From positions 124,001 to 188,000 of the forward strand of contig NZ_VITA01000004.1 of assembly GCF_007827695.1 (NCBI RefSeq): 64,000 nt of DNA, in the 5' to 3' direction. The translations under genes were made by a program, and so were the position numbers. This document shows positions 34,410-44,302 of this stretch, piece after piece. Positions within the stretch are counted from its first letter, which is position 1; each line of letters opens with the position of its first letter. This DNA is from Sinorhizobium medicae. GTDB lineage: Bacteria > Pseudomonadota > Alphaproteobacteria > Rhizobiales > Rhizobiaceae. Under the pieces are notes generated by a model, which worked only from the letters and a program-made list of their open reading frames with translations, searched no databases and had not been told where the DNA came from.

Positions 34410-35090
34410 ATGCATGTCGGAAATGCGCGCTATCTCGGTCCGAAGGACTTGCCGGAGATTCTTCCGGTGTTTCCCTTGACGGGCGCGCTGCTGCTTCCCG
34501 CCGCGCAGCTGCCGCTCAACATTTTCGAGCCCCGCTATCTCGCAATGCTCGATGACGCGCTCGCCGGCAATCGTCTGATCGGCATCGTCCAGCCCTCCTT
34601 CGCGGAAGGCCGCAACGACATCGATTCCTCGCCGGTCCCGGCCCTTTGCCAGGTGGGCTGCATCGGCCGCATCACCTCTTTCGCCGAAACCGGCGACGGC
34701 CGATACATCACTTCGCTAACCGGCGTCTGCCGTTTCCGGCTCTTCTCCGAGGTCGCCGGCGCCCGCGGCTATCGGCGCTTCCGCATCGGCCCCTTTGCCA
34801 GCGATCTCGAAAACGCGGACGATGAGAGCCTTGTCGACCGGGGCGCCCTTCTGGCGGCCTTCCGTGCCTATCTCGACGCCAACAAGCTCGAGGCCGACTG
34901 GGAAAGCGTGGAACGGGCAAGCAACCGTACCCTCGTCAATTCCATGGCGATGATGTCGCCCTATGGGCCGGCGGAAAAACAGGCCCTGCTGGAGGCACCC
35001 GACCTCAAGACGCGCGCCGAAACGCTGATCGCCATCACCGAGATCGTGCTCGCCAGGGATTTCGGCGATCTCGACAACATCCTGCAGTGA
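34410..35090 (+). CDS. LON peptidase N-terminal domain protein
   Basis: I start at ATG 34410 ([18 protein letters not shown]), 226 residues; a longer frame to 34311 lacks similarity. [29 protein letters not shown] is the Lon substrate-binding domain N-terminus, and [22 protein letters not shown] and [18 protein letters not shown] fit the free-standing family. It lacks the ATPase and protease domains. The role is unknown, perhaps substrate recognition. It is closely followed by the Trm112-like gene. Confidence 0.9.
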   Translation: MHVGNARYLGPKDLPEILPVFPLTGALLLPAAQLPLNIFEPRYLAMLDDALAGNRLIGIVQPSFAEGRNDIDSSPVPALCQVGCIGRITSFAETGDGRYITSLTGVCRFRLFSEVAGARGYRRFRIGPFASDLENADDESLVDRGALLAAFRAYLDANKLEADWESVERASNRTLVNSMAMMSPYGPAEKQALLEAPDLKTRAETLIAITEIVLARDFGDLDNILQ

Positions 35091-35097
35091 AAAGAGC

Positions 35098-35286
35098 ATG
35101 GACGTCAACGCAAGCAAGGTCGACCCGAAACTCCTGGAACTGCTCGTCTGCCCCCTGACCAAGGGCCGCCTCAGCTACGATCCGGAAGCCAACGAACTGG
35201 TCTCCGAAAAGGCCCGCCTCGCCTATCCGATCCGCGACGGCGTGCCGATCATGCTGATCTCGGAGGCACGCAAGATCGAAGAATAA
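35098..35286 (+). CDS. Trm112 family protein (UPF0434)
   Basis: The protein has 62 residues. [20 protein letters not shown], then [18 protein letters not shown], match the Trm112/YcaR fold; only the first Cys of the usual zinc CxxC is kept (CPLT), as in many bacterial members. Trm112-like proteins act as partners for methyltransferases in other organisms. It lies seven bases after the Lon-N gene, so the two are cotranscribed. Confidence 0.9.
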   Translation: MDVNASKVDPKLLELLVCPLTKGRLSYDPEANELVSEKARLAYPIRDGVPIMLISEARKIEE

Positions 35287-35333
35287 TGTTCGGAGCGGAC
35301 GCTGCCGCAGACCGAGAAAGAATTCAAATTATC

Positions 35334-36548
35334 TCAAATCGGCTCGCCGGCGAGCAACCGCGGATCGTTTCTGCCGGGCGCACCCGCCGCCTGGCGGATG
35401 AAGAATTTCTTGAGCGACGGCATGCGGTCCACGACGCCGAGTCCGAAATCGCGCGCGACCCGCACCGGCATGATGTCGTTGGAGAAGAGCCTGTTGAGGA
35501 CGTCCGTCGTAACGCCCATCCGGAAGGTATCGAAACGCCTCCACGTCTGATAACGCTCGAGAACGGCGAGTGAGCCGATATCGAGGCCGAGGCGGTCCGC
35601 TTCGACGATCGTTTCGGCAAGAGCCGCGACGTCCTTGAAGCCGAGGTTGAGCCCCTGTCCGGAAATCGGGTGTATCCCATGTGCGGCATCCCCGGCGAGC
35701 GCGAAACGCGACGCGACGAAATCCCGCGCAAGCGTGAGGCCGAGCGGGAAGGCGCGCCGTCCGCCCACCACCTTGAGGCGGCCAAGCTTATGGCCGAAGC
35801 GACGCTCCAACTCCTCCTCGAAGATGAAATCATCTTCCTTGACCAGGCGCTCTGCATCATAGGTGCTCTCCGTCCAGACGAGCGAGGAGCGATTATCCTT
35901 GAGCGGCAGCGTCGCGAAAGGGCCGGCCGGCAGGAAATGCTCCTCCGCCGTTCCGCCGTGCGGCCGCTCGTGCTCGACGGTCGTGACGATGCCCGACTGG
36001 CCGTAATCGAATTCAACGACCTTGATGCCCGCCGCCTCGCGCAGCCTGGAGCGAACGCCGTCGCAGGCGACCAGCAGCCGCGACTCGACCGCCTCCCCTC
36101 CAGCGAGCGTAACGGCAACGGAATGATCTCCGGTCTTGAAACTCTCCACCAGGGTCGACTGCCGGACCGAAACGCCGAGTTCGTCACAGGCGCGGCGAAG
36201 CGCACCGACGAGGGCCGTGTTCGGTACCATGTGGGCGAAGGGCCGGCCGTCACCGCCATCGCCCTCGAATGTGAGGAAGACCGGGCGCACGGGATCCGCC
36301 GTCTTCGAATCGGTGATCACCATCCTCAGGATCGGCTCCGCTTCCGGCGCGATCGCCTGCCACACGCCGAGGATCTCGAGCATCCGCTCGGCGGCCGACG
36401 CGATGGCCGACGCCCGCTCGTCCTTCTTCCAGGCGCCTTCCGGCGCGGCATCGACAACCATGACATCGAGATGGGGTGCCGCCTTTTTCAGCGATACCGC
36501 AAGCGAGAGGCCGACATAACCGCCCCCGGCAATCAATACATCGATCAT
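35334..36548 (-). CDS. UbiH/UbiF/VisC-type FAD-dependent monooxygenase
   Basis: The protein has 404 residues from ATG 36548 (MIDVLIAGGGYVGLSLAV). The Rossmann GGGYVG, the mid-protein ACDGVRSRLREAAGI and the FAD motif FALAGDAAHGIHPISGQGLN define the ubiquinone hydroxylase family. It probably hydroxylates a ring position of the ubiquinone precursor. Several paralogues (UbiH, UbiF, UbiL) exist in alphaproteobacteria, and I cannot choose among them from sequence alone. Confidence 0.9.
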   Translation of the reverse strand: MIDVLIAGGGYVGLSLAVSLKKAAPHLDVMVVDAAPEGAWKKDERASAIASAAERMLEILGVWQAIAPEAEPILRMVITDSKTADPVRPVFLTFEGDGGDGRPFAHMVPNTALVGALRRACDELGVSVRQSTLVESFKTGDHSVAVTLAGGEAVESRLLVACDGVRSRLREAAGIKVVEFDYGQSGIVTTVEHERPHGGTAEEHFLPAGPFATLPLKDNRSSLVWTESTYDAERLVKEDDFIFEEELERRFGHKLGRLKVVGGRRAFPLGLTLARDFVASRFALAGDAAHGIHPISGQGLNLGFKDVAALAETIVEADRLGLDIGSLAVLERYQTWRRFDTFRMGVTTDVLNRLFSNDIMPVRVARDFGLGVVDRMPSLKKFFIRQAAGAPGRNDPRLLAGEPI

Positions 36549-36632
36549 CCGCCTCGTCTCCCGCACTTGAGCATCATCTCGTGCCTATATAGATCAATGC
36601 CATCGCCGTTCCTACCATAGGAGACCGCCAAG

Positions 36633-37517
36633 ATGTCGCGCCTCACCGAGACTGCCACGCCAATGGACGCGCTGCTTGCGATACTCGACCTCGAAAAGCT
36701 CGAAGAGAACCTCTTCAGGGGCTTAAGCCCGCAGGTCGGCTGGCAGCGGGTCTTCGGCGGCCAGGTGATCGGCCAGGCGCTGGTCGCCGCCCAGCGCACG
36801 GTCGAAGGAGGCCGTTACGTCCATTCACTGCACGCCTATTTCATGCGGCCGGGCGATCCGTCGGTCCCTATCGTCTACGAAGTTGACCGGATCCGCGACG
36901 GCTCGAGCTTCGCCACGCGGCGCGTGGCGGCGATCCAGCACGGCAAGGCCATCTTCGCCATGTCGGCCTCCTTCCAATACGACGAGGATGGATTCGAACA
37001 CCAGTTCGACATGCCGGACGTGCCTATGCCGGAGACGCTGCCGGGCGAGCAGGAACTCAAGGAGAAGTTCCTCGTCCACGCGCCGGAGGCGATCCGCCGT
37101 TATTGGGAGCGGCCGCGGCCGATCGAAATCCGCCCCGTCTCGCTCGAGCATTATTTCTCACGAGCCAAGGCATCGCCGAAGCAGGACGTCTGGGTGAAAG
37201 CGGTCGGCGCGGTGCCTGACGAGCGCCATCTGCAGGCCGCCGTCCTTGCCTATCTTTCCGACATGACGCTTCTCGACACATCGCTTTACGCGCACGGCAC
37301 GTCGGTGTTCGACCGCAGCCTCCAGGTCGCGAGCCTCGACCACGCAATGTGGTTCCACCGGCCCTCGAAGATGGACGATTGGCTGCTCTACACCCAGGAC
37401 AGCCCGAGTGCGCACGGCGCGCGCGGCATGACCCGTGGCAGCCTTTTCGATCGCTCCGGCGTTCTGATTGCCTCTGTGGCGCAGGAAGGATTGATCCGCA
37501 AAAAGGCAACTGCATAA
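36633..37517 (+). CDS. tesB: Acyl-CoA thioesterase II (TesB)
   Basis: The protein has 294 residues, the usual TesB length. Double hot-dog features are GWQRVFGGQVIGQALVAAQ, HSLHAYFMRPGDPSVP, ATRRVAAIQHGKAIF and a C-terminal SLDHAMWFHRP...GARGMTRGSLFD with the catalytic Asp, Thr and Gln region. It hydrolyses medium- and long-chain acyl-CoA to free acid and CoA. It is divergent from the hydroxylase gene and precedes glnK by a 236-base gap that holds a sigma-54 promoter. Confidence 0.95.
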   Translation: MSRLTETATPMDALLAILDLEKLEENLFRGLSPQVGWQRVFGGQVIGQALVAAQRTVEGGRYVHSLHAYFMRPGDPSVPIVYEVDRIRDGSSFATRRVAAIQHGKAIFAMSASFQYDEDGFEHQFDMPDVPMPETLPGEQELKEKFLVHAPEAIRRYWERPRPIEIRPVSLEHYFSRAKASPKQDVWVKAVGAVPDERHLQAAVLAYLSDMTLLDTSLYAHGTSVFDRSLQVASLDHAMWFHRPSKMDDWLLYTQDSPSAHGARGMTRGSLFDRSGVLIASVAQEGLIRKKATA

Positions 37518-37650
37518 AATTAGTTCAATTTTTCGATTCTGCCCGAATAATAATCATTCCACGTGGCTTTTTTTTAGCTCCCTCGGGCAGATGCCGCTCC
37601 AATCAAATTTTTTCCATTAGTTTTCAGTGGTTTGTTCTGCTTCATCGAAT

Positions 37651-37667
37651 CTGGCACGCCCCTTGAA
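37651..37667 (+). promoter_or_regulatory. Sigma-54 promoter of glnK-amtB
   Basis: CTGGCACGCCCCTTGAA matches the sigma-54 consensus YTGGCACGrNNNTTGCW at the -24 GG and most other bases, with GA in place of the -12 GC. It lies about 87 bases before glnK, which is NtrC/sigma-54 controlled in relatives. No clear NtrC site was recognised upstream. Confidence 0.75.
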
Positions 37668-37672
37668 TGTAG

Positions 37673-38092
<420 letters not shown>

Positions 38093-38119
38093 ACCACGCC
38101 GTTCAGGGAGCTATTACCG

Positions 38120-39475
38120 ATGTCGTCATTCATTCCTTCCACCTCTCTTCGGCGCGTGGCCGCGACGGCTTCCGCCATGCTCGCGCCCGTCGTTGCATTT
38201 GCTCAGGAAGCGGCACCCGCCGCGGCCGCAACACCGGTGCCGGACAAGGCCGATACCGCGTTCATGTTCCTTTCGACGCTGCTCGTCCTGTTCATGCTGA
38301 TTCCGGGCCTTGCCCTCTTTTACGGCGGCCTCGTACGAGCCAAGAACATGCTGTCGGTGCTGATGCAGTGCACGGTCATCGGCGCCGCCATGATGATCGT
38401 CTGGGTCGTTTACGGTTATTCATTTGCATTCGGCGGCTCGACCAGCGCCTATTTCGGCGGCTTCGCCAAGCTTTTCCTCGCGGGCGTGACCGTCGATAGC
38501 ACGGCTGCGACCTTCACCGACGGTGTCGTCATCCCGGAATATCTCTTCATGCTGTTCCAGATGACCTTCGCCGCGATCACCCCGGCACTCATCGTCGGTG
38601 CCTTTGCCGAGCGTATCAAGTTCTCGGCCGCAATCCTCTTCTCCATTCTCTGGGCGACATTCGTCTATTTTCCAATCGCGCATATGGTCTGGGACGCCAA
38701 CGGGCTGCTCTTCGGCATGGGCGCGCTTGATTTTGCCGGCGGCACCGTCGTCCATATCAATGCCGGCGTCGCAGGCCTCGTGGGTGCATTCATGGTGGGC
38801 AAGCGCATCGGCTATGGCAGGGATATGATGGCCCCGCATTCGATGACCCTGACGCTTGTCGGAGCGGCCATGCTGTGGTTCGGCTGGTTCGGCTTCAATG
38901 CCGGCTCCAACCTCGAAGCATCCGGCGGTGCGGTTCTGGCTACCGTCAACACCTTCCTCGCAACGGCTGCCGCAGTTCTTTCGTGGTCGCTCGTCGAAAC
39001 GCTGACGCGTGGCAAGGCGTCGATGCTCGGCGCCGCCTCGGGCATGATTGCCGGCCTCGTCGCCGTCACCCCGGCTGCCGGTATCGCCGGCCCGATGGGT
39101 GCCATCATTATGGGCCTGATCGTCTCGCCGCTCTGCTACTTCTTCGTCTCGGTCATCAAGAACAAGTTCCACTATGACGACACAGCAGACGTCTTCGGCG
39201 TTCATGGCGTCGGCGGTTTCTTCGGCGCGATCGCTACCGGCATCTTCGCCTCCTCGTCGCTCGGCGGCATCGGCTATGCCGACGGCGTGACCATGGCCGG
39301 CCAGCTCATGACCCAGCTCACGGCAGTCGCCATCACGATCGTCTGGTGCGGCGTCGTTTCCGTCATCCTTTACAAGGTGGTCGATGCGCTTGTCGGCCTG
39401 CGCGTCAGCGTGGAAGCGGAGCGGGAAGGCCTCGACCTCTCCTCGCATGGCGAAGCCGCTTATCACGCGAGCTGA
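38120..39475 (+). CDS. amtB: Ammonium transporter AmtB
   Basis: The protein has 451 residues: a signal-like N-terminus (to about VVAFAQEAA), a linker and about eleven membrane helices. PGLALFYGGLVRAKNMLS is the Amt signature; the pore twin histidines are in GGTVVHINAGVAG and FGVHGVGGFFG. It conducts ammonium and is blocked by GlnK when nitrogen is restored. A strong terminator lies 65 bases downstream. Confidence 0.97.
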   Translation: MSSFIPSTSLRRVAATASAMLAPVVAFAQEAAPAAAATPVPDKADTAFMFLSTLLVLFMLIPGLALFYGGLVRAKNMLSVLMQCTVIGAAMMIVWVVYGYSFAFGGSTSAYFGGFAKLFLAGVTVDSTAATFTDGVVIPEYLFMLFQMTFAAITPALIVGAFAERIKFSAAILFSILWATFVYFPIAHMVWDANGLLFGMGALDFAGGTVVHINAGVAGLVGAFMVGKRIGYGRDMMAPHSMTLTLVGAAMLWFGWFGFNAGSNLEASGGAVLATVNTFLATAAAVLSWSLVETLTRGKASMLGAASGMIAGLVAVTPAAGIAGPMGAIIMGLIVSPLCYFFVSVIKNKFHYDDTADVFGVHGVGGFFGAIATGIFASSSLGGIGYADGVTMAGQLMTQLTAVAITIVWCGVVSVILYKVVDALVGLRVSVEAEREGLDLSSHGEAAYHAS

Positions 39476-39539
39476 GCCGCGTCGGCAAACGACGCCGCCA
39501 ACAGTCCCGTCGCGGTCCGCATCCTGCGGATCGCCCTTC

Positions 39540-39569
39540 GCCCGGATCGCAGGATCCGGGCACTTTTTT
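39540..39569 (+). terminator. Intrinsic terminator after amtB
   Basis: GCCCGGATC (39540-39548) pairs perfectly with GATCCGGGC (39553-39561) across a four-base loop, followed by AC and six T residues. It closes the glnK-amtB operon. Confidence 0.88.
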
Positions 39570-39628
39570 GCGCGGTTCAGCTAGGGAACATGCGGCAGAC
39601 AGGCTAATTTGCCGCTGCACGCGCATGG

Positions 39629-39643
39629 TTAATGTCGCATTAA
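39629..39643. promoter_or_regulatory. CtrA-type site upstream of ftsK
   Basis: TTAA-N7-TTAA (TTAATGTCGCATTAAC) is an exact full CtrA recognition sequence, inside the larger palindrome GGTTAATG-tcg-CATTAACC (39627-39645). The 341-base amtB-ftsK gap otherwise holds only the amtB terminator at 39540 and no gene. Control of ftsK by the cell-cycle regulator CtrA fits what is known in Caulobacter and is inferred here. Confidence 0.6.
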
Positions 39644-39816
39644 CCCTGCTTCGCTTAGGTTGATTCCATGGGCACGCAATGTGCCCGGAGCATCCTGATT
39701 TTCGCCCGGATCCAGGCGGAGAGGCTGCTCCCGCACTGAAAAGGGCTGGAATTTCATGAGCGGTCTCTTTCCGGCCGCTCTCGTTCCGGCGGATCGAAAC
39801 GGGCAAAGCAGGCAAC

Positions 39817-42489
39817 ATGAGCAGAAGCAATCCCGCAACGCTTGACAGCCGTTCCAACCGGTTCGTGCTGACCCACTTCGTCTGGCGGCAGATCGCCTCG
39901 CTGGCGGGGTTTGTTCTCCTCGGTGGGCTGGCGCTCGCCATTGCCGCCCTTTCGACCTGGAACGTCGCGGATCCGAGCTTTTCCTATGCGACCTCGAACG
40001 AGCCGACGAACCTGCTCGGCTATGGCGGCGCCGTTTTCGCGGATATTTTCATGCAGTTCTTCGGCCTTGCGAGTGTCGTGGCGCTGCTTCCGGCCGTCGC
40101 CTGGGCCATTGTCCTCATCCGCGGCACGCATTTTGACAAGATCCTCAAGCGGCTCGGCCTGTGGTTCGCGGGCTCGGTCCTTGCCAGCGCGGCCCTGAGC
40201 TGCGTACCGGCGCCGATCACCTGGCCGCTTCCGAACGGCCTCGGAGGCGTCTTCGGCGATATGATCCTGCGTTTTCCCGCGCTCTTTACCGGAACCTTCC
40301 CGACGGGCACCCTTGCGACCGTCCTCGCCTGCCTTTTCGCCGCGCCCGCCGCCTGGTGCCTCATCTACAGCGCCGGCCTTATCGGGGTCAGCGAGGAGGA
40401 TGAAGTTGACTCCGCGCCGGAGCCCGCACCCAGCAAGGCCCGCACCATACGCGACGAACTCGAGGAAGACGACGAAGGGGGGCCGCTTACCGTGCTGATG
40501 GGCTCGCTGGCCCATATTCGCTACACGGCGCAGGCCAGGCTTCGCCGCGCCTTCGGCATGAAAGGCAAGCCGGCGAAGCGTCACTACGACGAACCCTACG
40601 ACTTCAACAATGACGAATTCGGCACGCTGAACGAGCCGGTCCGGCCGAAGGCTCAGACGGGTGGCGGGCGAATCGAACCCTCGCTCGATCGATCCGAGCG
40701 CCGCATCGTCACACCGCCGCCGATGATGAGCGACGATAACGAACCGCCCTTCGATATCGACGAGCGCCGTGCCGCCGGCATCCTGCCCGCCGGCATCCTG
40801 CCGGACGACGAGGAAGACGATGGAGCCGCCGACTGGGCTCCAAGACCCGCACCGCCGAGACCCGCTCCGGCCATTGCAGGTTCGCGTGTTGCCCCGCCGC
40901 CGGTGCGGCCGAAAAGCGGCCAGCGCATCGAGCGCGAGGCACAGCGCTCCTTCGTCGATGACGACGGCGATTTCACGCTCCCACCGATCCATTTCCTGGC
41001 CGAACCGAAGAATATCGCGCGCGACGCCTCGCTTTCGGCCGACGCGCTCGAGCAGAACGCCCGTATGCTCGAAGGCGTTCTCGAGGATTTCGGCGTAAAA
41101 GGCGAGATCATCCATGTTCGCCCCGGCCCCGTCGTAACCCTCTACGAGCTGGAACCCGCGCCCGGGATCAAATCGTCGCGCGTCATCGGGCTCGCCGACG
41201 ACATCGCCCGTTCGATGAGCGCTATCGCCGCACGCGTCGCCGTCGTGCCCGGCCGCAATGCGATCGGTATCGAACTGCCAAACCAGCGGCGCGAGATGGT
41301 CTATCTTCGCGAGCTCATCGGCTCCCGTGACTTCGAGACGACCAAAACCAAGCTGGCAATGGCGCTCGGCAAGACGATCGGCGGCGAATCCGTGGTCGCC
41401 GATCTCGCGAAGATGCCGCATCTTCTCGTCGCAGGCACCACCGGCTCGGGCAAATCCGTGGCGATCAACACCATGATCCTGTCGCTGCTCTATCGCCTGA
41501 GGCCCGATCAGTGCCGTCTCATCATGATCGACCCCAAGATGCTCGAGCTTTCCGTCTATGACGGCATTCCGCATCTCCTCTCGCCGGTCGTGACCGACCC
41601 GAAGAAAGCGGTCGTGGCGCTGAAATGGACCGTGCGCGAGATGGAAGAGCGCTACAAGAAGATGTCGAAGATCGGCGTGCGCAACATCGACGGCTTCAAC
41701 AGCCGAGTCGAACAGGCGCTGGCCAAGGGTGAGGCGATCACCCGCACCGTTCAGACCGGCTTCGACCGCCAGACCGGCGAAGCGATCTACGAAACGGAGG
41801 AATTCGACCTCTCGCCCATGCCCTATATCGTCGTCATCATCGACGAGATGGCCGATCTGATGATGGTCGCCGGCAAGGACATCGAAGGTGCCGTCCAGCG
41901 CCTCGCTCAGATGGCGCGTGCCGCCGGCATCCACGTGATCATGGCGACGCAGCGGCCATCGGTCGACGTCATAACCGGCACGATCAAGGCAAACTTCCCG
42001 ACCCGGATCTCTTTCCAGGTGACCTCGAAAATCGACAGCCGCACCATCCTGGGCGAACAGGGTGCGGAGCAACTGCTCGGCATGGGCGACATGCTCTATA
42101 TGGCCGGCGGCGGCCGTATCCAGCGCGTGCATGGGCCCTTCGTCTCCGACACTGAGGTAGAAGAGGTCGTCGCCTATCTGAAGACGCAAGGCGTGCCGCA
42201 ATATCTCGACGCAATCACAGAGGACGATGACGACGAGAACGAGGGCGGCGGACCGGCCGGCACTTCCAACCTCGCCGACTCCGAGGATCCTTACGACCAG
42301 GCGGTCGCGATCGTGCTGCGCGACGGCAAGGCTTCGACCTCCTATGTGCAGCGACGCCTCGGAATCGGCTATAATAGGGCCGCCTCGCTGATTGAACGCA
42401 TGGAACAGGAGGGCATAATCAGCCCTGCCAACCACGCCGGCAAACGCGAAATACTGGTGCCGACCGAGGCTGAAATCACCGGCCGATGA
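39817..42489 (+). CDS. ftsK: DNA translocase FtsK
   Basis: The protein has 890 residues: four or five N-terminal membrane helices (about 25-200), an acidic/proline linker (about 200-390), then the motor. Walker A GTTGSGKS is near residue 540 and Walker B VVIIDEMADLM near 672, with MATQRPSVDVITG between motor elements. The C-terminal gamma winged helix (QAVAIVLRDGKASTSYVQRR) reads KOPS-type sequences. It clears chromosome ends at the septum and activates XerCD at dif. The CtrA-type site upstream suggests cell-cycle timing. Confidence 0.97.
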   Translation: MSRSNPATLDSRSNRFVLTHFVWRQIASLAGFVLLGGLALAIAALSTWNVADPSFSYATSNEPTNLLGYGGAVFADIFMQFFGLASVVALLPAVAWAIVLIRGTHFDKILKRLGLWFAGSVLASAALSCVPAPITWPLPNGLGGVFGDMILRFPALFTGTFPTGTLATVLACLFAAPAAWCLIYSAGLIGVSEEDEVDSAPEPAPSKARTIRDELEEDDEGGPLTVLMGSLAHIRYTAQARLRRAFGMKGKPAKRHYDEPYDFNNDEFGTLNEPVRPKAQTGGGRIEPSLDRSERRIVTPPPMMSDDNEPPFDIDERRAAGILPAGILPDDEEDDGAADWAPRPAPPRPAPAIAGSRVAPPPVRPKSGQRIEREAQRSFVDDDGDFTLPPIHFLAEPKNIARDASLSADALEQNARMLEGVLEDFGVKGEIIHVRPGPVVTLYELEPAPGIKSSRVIGLADDIARSMSAIAARVAVVPGRNAIGIELPNQRREMVYLRELIGSRDFETTKTKLAMALGKTIGGESVVADLAKMPHLLVAGTTGSGKSVAINTMILSLLYRLRPDQCRLIMIDPKMLELSVYDGIPHLLSPVVTDPKKAVVALKWTVREMEERYKKMSKIGVRNIDGFNSRVEQALAKGEAITRTVQTGFDRQTGEAIYETEEFDLSPMPYIVVIIDEMADLMMVAGKDIEGAVQRLAQMARAAGIHVIMATQRPSVDVITGTIKANFPTRISFQVTSKIDSRTILGEQGAEQLLGMGDMLYMAGGGRIQRVHGPFVSDTEVEEVVAYLKTQGVPQYLDAITEDDDDENEGGGPAGTSNLADSEDPYDQAVAIVLRDGKASTSYVQRRLGIGYNRAASLIERMEQEGIISPANHAGKREILVPTEAEITGR

Positions 42490-42604
42490 AGCACCCCTCG
42501 GCGGCGGGTAACGGTCATTTGAAGGCGGCGCGTTTCTGGGATTTCGCAACGCCTTGAAGGCGCCCCACTTGCCCTTCAAATGATCCCGAATGAAGGAGAC
42601 TGCG

Positions 42605-43267
42605 ATGATGGAGACCAAAACCGACGGCAGCAACGGGGCAATCTCGCGGCGCGTCTTCATTGGCGGCCTGGCGGCCCTTGCCGGCTTCGGCCCCACGATG
42701 TTCGGCTCGAAGCATGCTTCGGCTCAGGCGTCTGCCGTTGCCCAGAGGATCGCCGATCATTTCTCGTCCGTGAAGACAATGGCCGGCGAATTCGTCCAGT
42801 TCGGCCCGCGCGGCGAACAGACCGGTGGCAAGTTCTATATCCGACGGCCGGGACGCATTCGCTTCAATTACGAAGCGCCCTCGCCGATGCGGGTCATCGC
42901 CGACGGCAAATCGGTCGTCATCGGCAATATGAAGCTCAAGACCTGGGACATCTACCCGCTCTCCAAGACCCCGCTCAACCTGCTGCTCAGTGAGAGGATC
43001 GACTTGAGCAGCAAAATGGTGCGTGACGTGAAGGTGGAAGCGGACCTCATCACCATCGTGCTGGGCGACCGCTCGATCTTCGGCGATTCGACCATCACGA
43101 TGATGTTCGACCCGAAGAGCTACAATCTCCGGCAGTGGACGATCACCGACGCGCAGAGGAAGGATACCTCGGTGATGATCTTCAACGTCCGGACAGGTAT
43201 CGCACTCGACGACAAGGTCTTCCGCATCCCCTATGACGAGGTTCGCAACAAGCGGCGCGGCGGCTGA
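42605..43267 (+). CDS. LolA-like outer-membrane lipoprotein carrier family protein
   Basis: I start at ATG 42605 (AAGGAG six bases upstream), giving 220 residues. The twin-arginine-like N-terminus SRRVFIGGLAALAGFG ends near ASAQAS. The mature part fits the LolA family: FSSVKTMAGEFVQFGPRGEQTGGKFYIRRPGR...FNYEAP and PLSKTPLNLLLSERID. LolA ferries lipoproteins through the periplasm. A Tat-type signal is unusual for LolA and should be treated as prediction. It sits between ftsK and xthA, with a terminator after it. Confidence 0.85.
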   Translation: MMETKTDGSNGAISRRVFIGGLAALAGFGPTMFGSKHASAQASAVAQRIADHFSSVKTMAGEFVQFGPRGEQTGGKFYIRRPGRIRFNYEAPSPMRVIADGKSVVIGNMKLKTWDIYPLSKTPLNLLLSERIDLSSKMVRDVKVEADLITIVLGDRSIFGDSTITMMFDPKSYNLRQWTITDAQRKDTSVMIFNVRTGIALDDKVFRIPYDEVRNKRRGG

Positions 43268-43351
43268 TTCAGAGCGGATCGAGGACGTGCTGCAGTGACT
43301 TTGTGCGTCTGACAACACGAACGGCGCCGGAAAAGCCGGCATCAGAGAAAC

Positions 43352-43374
43352 GGCCGCTTTCGGGCGGCCTTTTT
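43352..43374 (+). terminator. Intrinsic terminator after the lolA-like gene
   Basis: GGCCGC (43352-43357) pairs with GCGGCC (43364-43369) around TTTCGG, followed by TTTTT. It lies 85 bases after the lolA-like stop and before xthA. Confidence 0.85.
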
Positions 43375-43463
43375 CATGCTTGTCGATCCGGGTTGAACCT
43401 GTTTTAAACGCTCCGCTTTGCCGGACGCTTCCTTTGCCGGTAATTTCCCCGGGAGAATGAGGA

Positions 43464-44270
43464 ATGCCTCTTTCCATTGCCACATGGAACATCAACTCCG
43501 TTCGCCTGCGGATGCCGCTGGTCGAACATTTCCTGAAGACATGGCAGCCGGACATCCTCTGCCTGCAGGAAATCAAATGCATCAACGACCAGTTTCCCTC
43601 CGCGCCGCTGCGCAAGCTCGGCTACGAATATATCGAGATGCACGGCCAGAAGGGCTATCACGGCGTCGCCACTATCTCGCGCCTGCCGCTTCACCAGCTG
43701 AGCGATCGTCGCGATTATTGCGGTATCGGCGATGCACGGCATCTCTCGGTCGTTTTCGCAGCCGGGGGAAAGACGATCCGCCTGCACAACTTCTATGTCC
43801 CGGCCGGCGGCGACGAGCCGGACCGCACTGTCAACCCGAAGTTCGGACACAAACTCGACTTCGTCGATGAGATGAAGCTCCTGCACGCGGAGGCCGAAGA
43901 AGGTATCTCTTCGATCCTCGTCGGCGATCTCAACATCGCGCCGCTCGAGCACGACGTCTGGTCGCACAAGCAGCTCCTTAAGATCGTCAGCCATACGCCG
44001 ATCGAGACCGAAGGCCTTATTTCGGTCATGACCGGCGGCGCCTGGGTCGACCTGATGCGCCGCCACACGCCACCGCCGGAAAAGCTCTACACCTGGTGGA
44101 GTTACAGGGCCAAGGACTGGGCCGCAGCCGACCGCGGACGCCGCCTCGACCACATCTGGTCCTCCGCCGATCTCGCAAACCAGCTCGTCCGCGTCGAAAT
44201 CATCAAGGAAGCGCGCGGCTGGGAGCGCCCATCCGACCACGTCCCGGTGATCGCCCATTTCGAGCTTTGA
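43464..44270 (+). CDS. xthA: Exodeoxyribonuclease III (XthA)
   Basis: The protein has 268 residues. The endonuclease/exonuclease/phosphatase fold is shown by ATWNINSVRLR, ILCLQEIKC (metal Glu), YHGVATISR, LVGDLNIAPLEHDVWSHK and the terminal ERPSDHVPVIAHFEL with the catalytic Asp-His. It acts as the main AP endonuclease and 3'-phosphatase in base excision repair. It converges on the cyclic-nucleotide-binding gene. Confidence 0.95.
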   Translation: MPLSIATWNINSVRLRMPLVEHFLKTWQPDILCLQEIKCINDQFPSAPLRKLGYEYIEMHGQKGYHGVATISRLPLHQLSDRRDYCGIGDARHLSVVFAAGGKTIRLHNFYVPAGGDEPDRTVNPKFGHKLDFVDEMKLLHAEAEEGISSILVGDLNIAPLEHDVWSHKQLLKIVSHTPIETEGLISVMTGGAWVDLMRRHTPPPEKLYTWWSYRAKDWAAADRGRRLDHIWSSADLANQLVRVEIIKEARGWERPSDHVPVIAHFEL

Positions 44271-44302
44271 CGGATGGGCGCGTGCCGCCTGGCCGTGCCC
44301 CG

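Noticed and set aside
39754-42696. A minus-strand open frame of nearly 1000 codons opposite ftsK
   Set aside because: It is antisense to a clear FtsK gene with intact motifs; long antisense frames are usual in GC-rich DNA, and its product shows no family motifs.
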